From contig NZ_JANQCD010000023.1 in the NCBI RefSeq assembly GCF_026672275.1, forward strand, positions 1 to 64,000: DNA of 64,000 nt. The letters are read 5' to 3'. How positions within the stretch are numbered: position 1 is the stretch's first letter; the number at the start of each line of letters is the position of its first letter. The stretch comes from Marinifilum sp. D737. Lineage in GTDB: Bacteria; Bacteroidota; Bacteroidia; Bacteroidales; Marinifilaceae. Of the stretch, positions 60,456-64,000 are shown one piece after another. The notes under the pieces were generated by a model. That model made no database searches, had not been told where the DNA came from, and worked only from the letters and a program-made list of their open reading frames with translations. The translations under genes and the position numbers were made by a program.

Positions 60456-60698
60456 ATGATAAATCACGAAGAAGAAGTAAGGCGCAAAGATTACGAATTG
60501 CTAAAAGAAATAGCAGGAGATGAAGTGGCAAACAGGTATGCCGGTAAAGAAAATTACAGCATGAGAAGAGCGGGTTTTGCCATTCAGAGATATTCTGTCG
60601 TAAACTTTGCAAAGAGAAGGCCTGTAGATTTTACGATGATCACTATGGTGGTATTGCTACTGGGCTTCATCTTTATTTGGAAATACTTTACTTATTGA
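60456..60698 (+). CDS. Small tail-anchored membrane protein
   Basis: An 80-residue protein with a charged helical N-terminal half (HEEEVRRKDYELLKEIAGDEVANRY) and one C-terminal helix (FTMITMVVLLLGFIFIWKYF). It sits 48 bases after the Yip1 gene on the same strand. No family recognised. Confidence 0.58.
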   Translation: MINHEEEVRRKDYELLKEIAGDEVANRYAGKENYSMRRAGFAIQRYSVVNFAKRRPVDFTMITMVVLLLGFIFIWKYFTY

Positions 60699-60753
60699 AC
60701 TGAAAGTTAATATTCACAAAAATTCATATCACCTCCAATAAACAAACATCCCA

Positions 60754-61146
60754 ATGCAAAGAAACAGACTCCATTACTTCTTTCTAATTATCCTTACCAT
60801 TGTTATTGGTTTGGCCTCAAGGCATTTTTCCAACGATCTACCCGAAATCATAAACTTGGGATTGGGAGATGCCTTATGGGCATTGATGATGTATTGGATG
60901 ATTGCCTTTGTTTTTCCTGCAGTAAGTATTAGGAACTTGACCGCATTGGCTTTGAGTGTCTGTTTTTTGGTTGAATTTAGCCAACTGATACAAGTTGATT
61001 GGCTCAATACATTGCGCAGCAACAGGTTTGCAGCATTGGTTCTGGGACAAGGCTTTTTATGGTCGGATTTTTTGGCCTATACCATAGGAGTAGTAAGCGG
61101 TATGCTCATTGAGTTGAACTTGATGAGGAGGAGAGTTGCTGCCTAG
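60754..61146 (+). CDS. DUF2809 membrane protein
   Basis: A 130-residue protein with four transmembrane helices matching DUF2809: LTIVIGLASRHF near the N terminus, NLGLGDALWALMMYWMIAFVFP, LALSVCFLVEFSQLIQVDWL and GFLWSDFLAYTIGVVSGMLIE. Conserved Glu and Asp lie within or beside the membrane helices. Function unknown. It follows the small membrane protein by 55 bases. Confidence 0.83.
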   Translation: MQRNRLHYFFLIILTIVIGLASRHFSNDLPEIINLGLGDALWALMMYWMIAFVFPAVSIRNLTALALSVCFLVEFSQLIQVDWLNTLRSNRFAALVLGQGFLWSDFLAYTIGVVSGMLIELNLMRRRVAA

Positions 61147-61574
61147 CTGATTCATTTGCCTGGGACAAAATTCACCACAGACAAGGGGAAGAGAGAGGAA
61201 TGACCGCTACCCACACAAATAAACTGATCAAACAAAGCTCTGATTTTTCTCTTCGAGGAGAGGGCTAAGATGATATGGAATAGAGGTTGAATTCTATTGG
61301 AAAAGAACAGTCAAACCTAAGTTGTAGTAGGAGTGCCATAGCTTTATTGTACCCAACAATAATTATATAGACTTATTCTGTTTTATGTATGTATATTATT
61401 TTACTCCGGTAATATTATTGTTTGCTATGGGTTTTTCATAAATTTGATAGGCCTGATATTCAAGTCGTGGTACAATTTGCGCAAAGGATCAACAAATGAC
61501 TGAATCACGGGATAAAATGATTGAAATAAGAAAAATATTTATAGCTATATCGAGAAGAATTAATATAAAAATTG
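61147..61574. other. Non-coding spacer
   Basis: About 430 bases with no credible gene. A small inverted pair (ctcttcgaggagag near 61251) is present. The spacer leads into the long palindrome upstream of the CPBP gene. Confidence 0.5.
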
Positions 61575-61655
61575 CCCTTGCTGCCGCACGAATCCCTTCG
61601 TGTGGCTCTATTTCTAAAGCAAAACCACACGAGAGGACGCGTGCGGTAGCAAGGG
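61575..61655. repeat. Long imperfect palindrome upstream of the CPBP gene
   Basis: Outer arms cccttgctgccgcacg (61575-61590) and cgtgcggtagcaaggg (61640-61655) pair with one G-T wobble. Inner arms tcccttcgtgtgg (61593-61605) and ccacacgagagga (61625-61637) continue the stem, leaving a 19-base loop. Neither side has a terminator T-run. Its GC content is far above that of the surroundings, and repeat copy B follows 10 bases later. Confidence 0.8.
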
Positions 61656-61665
61656 GGTGGTTCAT

Positions 61666-61713
61666 AAGGCGGTGTTTGTATATCGCCCTTAAATTTTAGA
61701 AAGACCGTTCACT
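61666..61713 (+). repeat. Cassette-boundary-like repeat, copy B
   Basis: Similar to 166-215: gcggtg, then atcgccc, aaattttag, aagacc in the same order and near-same spacing. It ends 21 bases before the CPBP gene, just as copy A ends 28 bases before the GlxA-type gene. Confidence 0.55.
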
Positions 61714-61733
61714 CAATTAAAGGATAATGTAAA

Positions 61734-62522
61734 ATGAATAAGACAATAAAATTACTAACAACTACAATAATCTCGTTTGGAGCCTATTTTATACTTCATA
61801 ATTTACTTTTCTCACAATTAATACAAGCTTTAAATAGTATTTTTAATGTCTACTCGATAAGTTATGTTATAGCTTATATTGCGATTGGAATTCCAATATT
61901 TTTGGCAATGTCTATAATTCACAAGCCCAAAGATTTTTTCCAAAGCATAGGATTAAAGAAAGAAATATCAACAGGACTCATTTTTGCTTTTATATGCATT
62001 TTACCCATGCTGATTGGTTATGCTTTAATTTTCAATTTTAATTTTGAAATAACATTGAAGCAAATAGTAGTTGGAGCATTAGCAGCGGCATTTTTTGAGG
62101 AATTGTATTTTAGAGGTTATTTTTTCGGCCAGATTTATAGGTTTACGCGCTTTGGTTTTACTCTTTCTCTTATTATTCCTTCTTTGATATTTGCTTCAGC
62201 ACATTTGTATCAAAGTCAAGAATTATCAACGGTAATAGGTGTTTTTATCACAACGCTTTTAGGCTCTGCATTATTCGCATGGACTTATATTGAATGGGAT
62301 AATAACCTATGGGTTCCAATATTTTTGCATCTATTTATGAATCTGCTTTGGATGTTATTTTCTGCTGGGAATGATGCTTTTGGTGGTCTTTACTCAAATA
62401 TCTTTCGCATTTCAACTATTGCAATGGTTATTATTGGAACAATTATTTACAAAAAGAAAAGGGGATATGGATTAGTGATAAACAAAAAAACGATCTGGAT
62501 GAAAGACAATTATCAAGGGTAA
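61734..62522 (+). CDS. CPBP-family intramembrane metalloprotease
   Basis: A 262-residue protein with about seven transmembrane helices and the three CPBP/Abi motifs: FFEELYFRGYFFG (EExxxR), FASAHLYQ (FxxxH) and HLFMN (HxxxN). Members cleave CAAX-like or other membrane peptides; in bacteria some give self-protection against bacteriocins. It is preceded by a long palindrome and repeat, suggesting it was acquired as a unit. Confidence 0.88.
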   Translation: MNKTIKLLTTTIISFGAYFILHNLLFSQLIQALNSIFNVYSISYVIAYIAIGIPIFLAMSIIHKPKDFFQSIGLKKEISTGLIFAFICILPMLIGYALIFNFNFEITLKQIVVGALAAAFFEELYFRGYFFGQIYRFTRFGFTLSLIIPSLIFASAHLYQSQELSTVIGVFITTLLGSALFAWTYIEWDNNLWVPIFLHLFMNLLWMLFSAGNDAFGGLYSNIFRISTIAMVIIGTIIYKKKRGYGLVINKKTIWMKDNYQG

Positions 62523-62573
62523 TATTGCAGATGCACAATCCTATAGTCTTCCATATCTAAAACGGAGAAACAG

Positions 62574-63275
62574 ATGAATTACGATAAAAAAAGATATAAG
62601 ATTTATACTTGGAAAAACTGGATGATACTCCATTGGATTTTAAATCCAGGATTGGCTATAAACGATTTGATCTTGGGTCAGAAAGTTCCTAAAGTTAGTT
62701 TAGAAGATAAAACGATTGACAAACCAAGAATTGAAAGAACATTTGTTCCCTGTCCTCATTGTCAGGCAATGCATGATGGTAGAACGTGGTCAACACAAAA
62801 CGGAACTGCATTTAAAAATTGGTTCGGACTTTATTGTAAAGAGTGTGGAAATATAATCCCTTGCTTGCCCAATGGGCTTAGTTTTATCATACTTGCCATC
62901 ACTTTTCCGATCTGGGGCTGGTTTAAAGAAAGAATGAAAGCAAAATGGTTAGAAAAACAACCTGCCAGGTTTAACAATATTGATGTAGAGCATATTCCCA
63001 ATCCATTCGACAAAAAGACTTGGGTAGCAACTGGATTAAGTTGGGGCGTTTTTATGTTTCTGATGATGTCAATAATCTTTCCATATTTTGAAGATCAGGA
63101 AATTACCTTGCAATCAATATTAATAGGAATTGTAATATGGAGTATTGGTGGACTAGGATTTGGATATACGATGAAACGATATACAAATAAGAAAATTAAA
63201 AAGAGTGATAAAATACAGCTGCCAATGTTTAAAACAAAACCACTGGAGATTATTTGTGTGATAACAGAGGCCTAA
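62574..63275 (+). CDS. Membrane protein with N-terminal zinc ribbon
   Basis: A 233-residue protein. Residues about 61-102 hold two CxxC pairs (CPHC and CKEC) separated by about 30 residues, a zinc ribbon. One transmembrane helix follows (SFIILAITFPIWGWF), then a soluble stretch and two more helices (GLSWGVFMFLMMSIIFPYF; SILIGIVIWSIGGLGFGY). The N-terminal KNWMILHWILNPGLAINDL resembles a family start seen in Bacteroidota. Function unknown. Confidence 0.7.
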   Translation: MNYDKKRYKIYTWKNWMILHWILNPGLAINDLILGQKVPKVSLEDKTIDKPRIERTFVPCPHCQAMHDGRTWSTQNGTAFKNWFGLYCKECGNIIPCLPNGLSFIILAITFPIWGWFKERMKAKWLEKQPARFNNIDVEHIPNPFDKKTWVATGLSWGVFMFLMMSIIFPYFEDQEITLQSILIGIVIWSIGGLGFGYTMKRYTNKKIKKSDKIQLPMFKTKPLEIICVITEA

Positions 63276-63302
63276 TTATTCTCATATCAATTAATATCCA
63301 AC

Positions 63303-63845
63303 TTGATGAAAAAATTACTTATAATACTATCAATTATTACGCTAAGCTTTCCTGTTTATAGTCAGGAAAGTGAAGGAAATTTTAAAAATGTAAGAGGAGA
63401 AGTCACTTGGCAAAAAGTATTTGAAAGTGAACTTCAAAAGACTGCCATTAAAGAGTATTTTCAAAATTCAGGTATTTTTAAAGAAATTGAATTTACAGAT
63501 AATGGTTTAACGGGCGAATTGCGACTGTTCGAACCAGACCATAGAGGTGCAGGCTATTCTGTATTCAAAACTCCTGATTTAATTCAGGAATATTATCATA
63601 CAGCTTTTGTTTCAATACAGTTTAAAGAATCACGATATCGCGTTACCATCAATAAAATTACTTTGATTAAAAAATATGATAACTCATCAGAAAGTCAAGG
63701 AAGTATAGAACTTTTGAATGCGCATGCAATTACTAATAAAGGTCTCTTTGGAAGATTATTTATTAAAAATTCAGTACCCATTTACGATTATACTTTCCTG
63801 AAAATGTTTGAGCCTAAAAACATTGGTGGTGATGACGATTGGTAG
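63303..63845 (+). CDS. Hypothetical exported protein
   Basis: A 180-residue protein with a signal peptide (LLIILSIITLSFPVYSQ). The mature part has a strand-helix pattern beginning NVRGEVTWQKVFESE and ending YDYTFLKMFEPK. The layout resembles exported Bacteroidota proteins carrying a DUF4468-like domain (GEVTWQKVFE...), but I am not sure. It follows the zinc-ribbon gene by 27 bases. Confidence 0.65.
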   Translation: MMKKLLIILSIITLSFPVYSQESEGNFKNVRGEVTWQKVFESELQKTAIKEYFQNSGIFKEIEFTDNGLTGELRLFEPDHRGAGYSVFKTPDLIQEYYHTAFVSIQFKESRYRVTINKITLIKKYDNSSESQGSIELLNAHAITNKGLFGRLFIKNSVPIYDYTFLKMFEPKNIGGDDDW

Positions 63846-63955
63846 GTTTGAATCTCCTGCTATGGAGAGCTTGTAACTCGTGTTTTCACAACCAATAAGA
63901 AAAATGAACTTAATTACTTGCGTTATTTAATATATTAGCATAAATACATTATAAA

Positions 63956-64000
63956 ATGATATTTTTTAGATATTTAACAATCACCTTACTTCTCAACTTT
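63956..64000 (+). CDS. Start of a gene cut by the right edge
   Basis: ATG opens a frame of 15 codons, MIFFRYLTITLLLNF, running off the window. It reads as the beginning of a signal peptide or membrane helix. Nothing more can be said. Confidence 0.4.
   Translation, partial: MIFFRYLTITLLLNF

Noticed and set aside
61496-61699. Plus-strand open frame of 67 codons
   Set aside because: It lies across the long palindrome and boundary-like repeat, and its composition follows that structure rather than a protein.

Overview
The window is low-GC DNA from a member of the Bacteroidota. I infer this from promoters of the TAnnTTTG/TTTG type, A-rich rather than Shine-Dalgarno leaders, a fused DAHP synthase/chorismate mutase, WG-repeat and DUF4382 proteins, and a TPR-LuxR regulator. 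A marine Marinilabiliales relative is plausible, but that is a guess from gene content. I saw no rRNA, tRNA, CRISPR array, transposase or phage genes.

Layout. 1-2000: a GlxA-type regulator and an isochorismatase-like hydrolase lie between two palindromic or repeat elements and look like a small cassette. 2035-2961: a CsgG-family secreted protein. 3152-11495 (minus strand): an aromatic amino acid operon, read aminotransferase - tyrA - DAHP synthase/chorismate mutase - aroB - aroA - DUF523 (TudS-like) - GNAT - aroC - terminator. 12138-18949 (plus strand): the complete trp operon trpE-G-D-C-F::B-A, with trpF and trpB fused in one frame. The two operons diverge from a 1.26-kb spacer.

The spacer holds the most striking signal. 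On the minus strand, before the aromatic operon, are two tandem ribosome-mediated attenuators. Each has a short leader peptide with an unbroken run of 8-9 Phe/Tyr/Trp codons, then an intrinsic terminator, and a segment at the end of the leader that pairs exactly with the terminator's first arm as an antiterminator. On the plus strand, before trpE, is a leader peptide with three consecutive Trp codons and a perfect 14-bp terminator hairpin. None of these three peptides is long enough to be called by ordinary gene finding.

19140-31100: DUF3124 lipoprotein, YwqK/TonB-C and WG-repeat proteins, a PAS histidine kinase with a 49-residue PspC-like protein, a DUF4382 lipoprotein, a flavin reductase, a DMT exporter, an AraC regulator and DUF192. 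31182-34212: an alkylation-repair operon with Ada followed by an O6-alkylguanine methyltransferase fused to a MagIII-like glycosylase, then a PEP mutase/isocitrate lyase-family enzyme. 34326-38952: a sodium/solute symporter, an MtfA-like peptidase fused to a SEC-C zinc motif, a GNAT, phosphatidylserine decarboxylase and an unknown protein.

39007-46223: a MacB-type tripartite efflux operon with three consecutive lipoprotein adaptor genes, one permease, one ATPase and one TolC. 48169-57889: a TPR-LuxR regulator diverges from five consecutive genes for exported proteins, including a tandem ricin-type beta-trefoil protein. 58314-64000: small membrane and exported proteins, a Yip1 protein, a DUF2809 protein and a CPBP protease preceded by a long palindrome and a copy of the repeat seen at the left end; one gene start is cut by the right edge.
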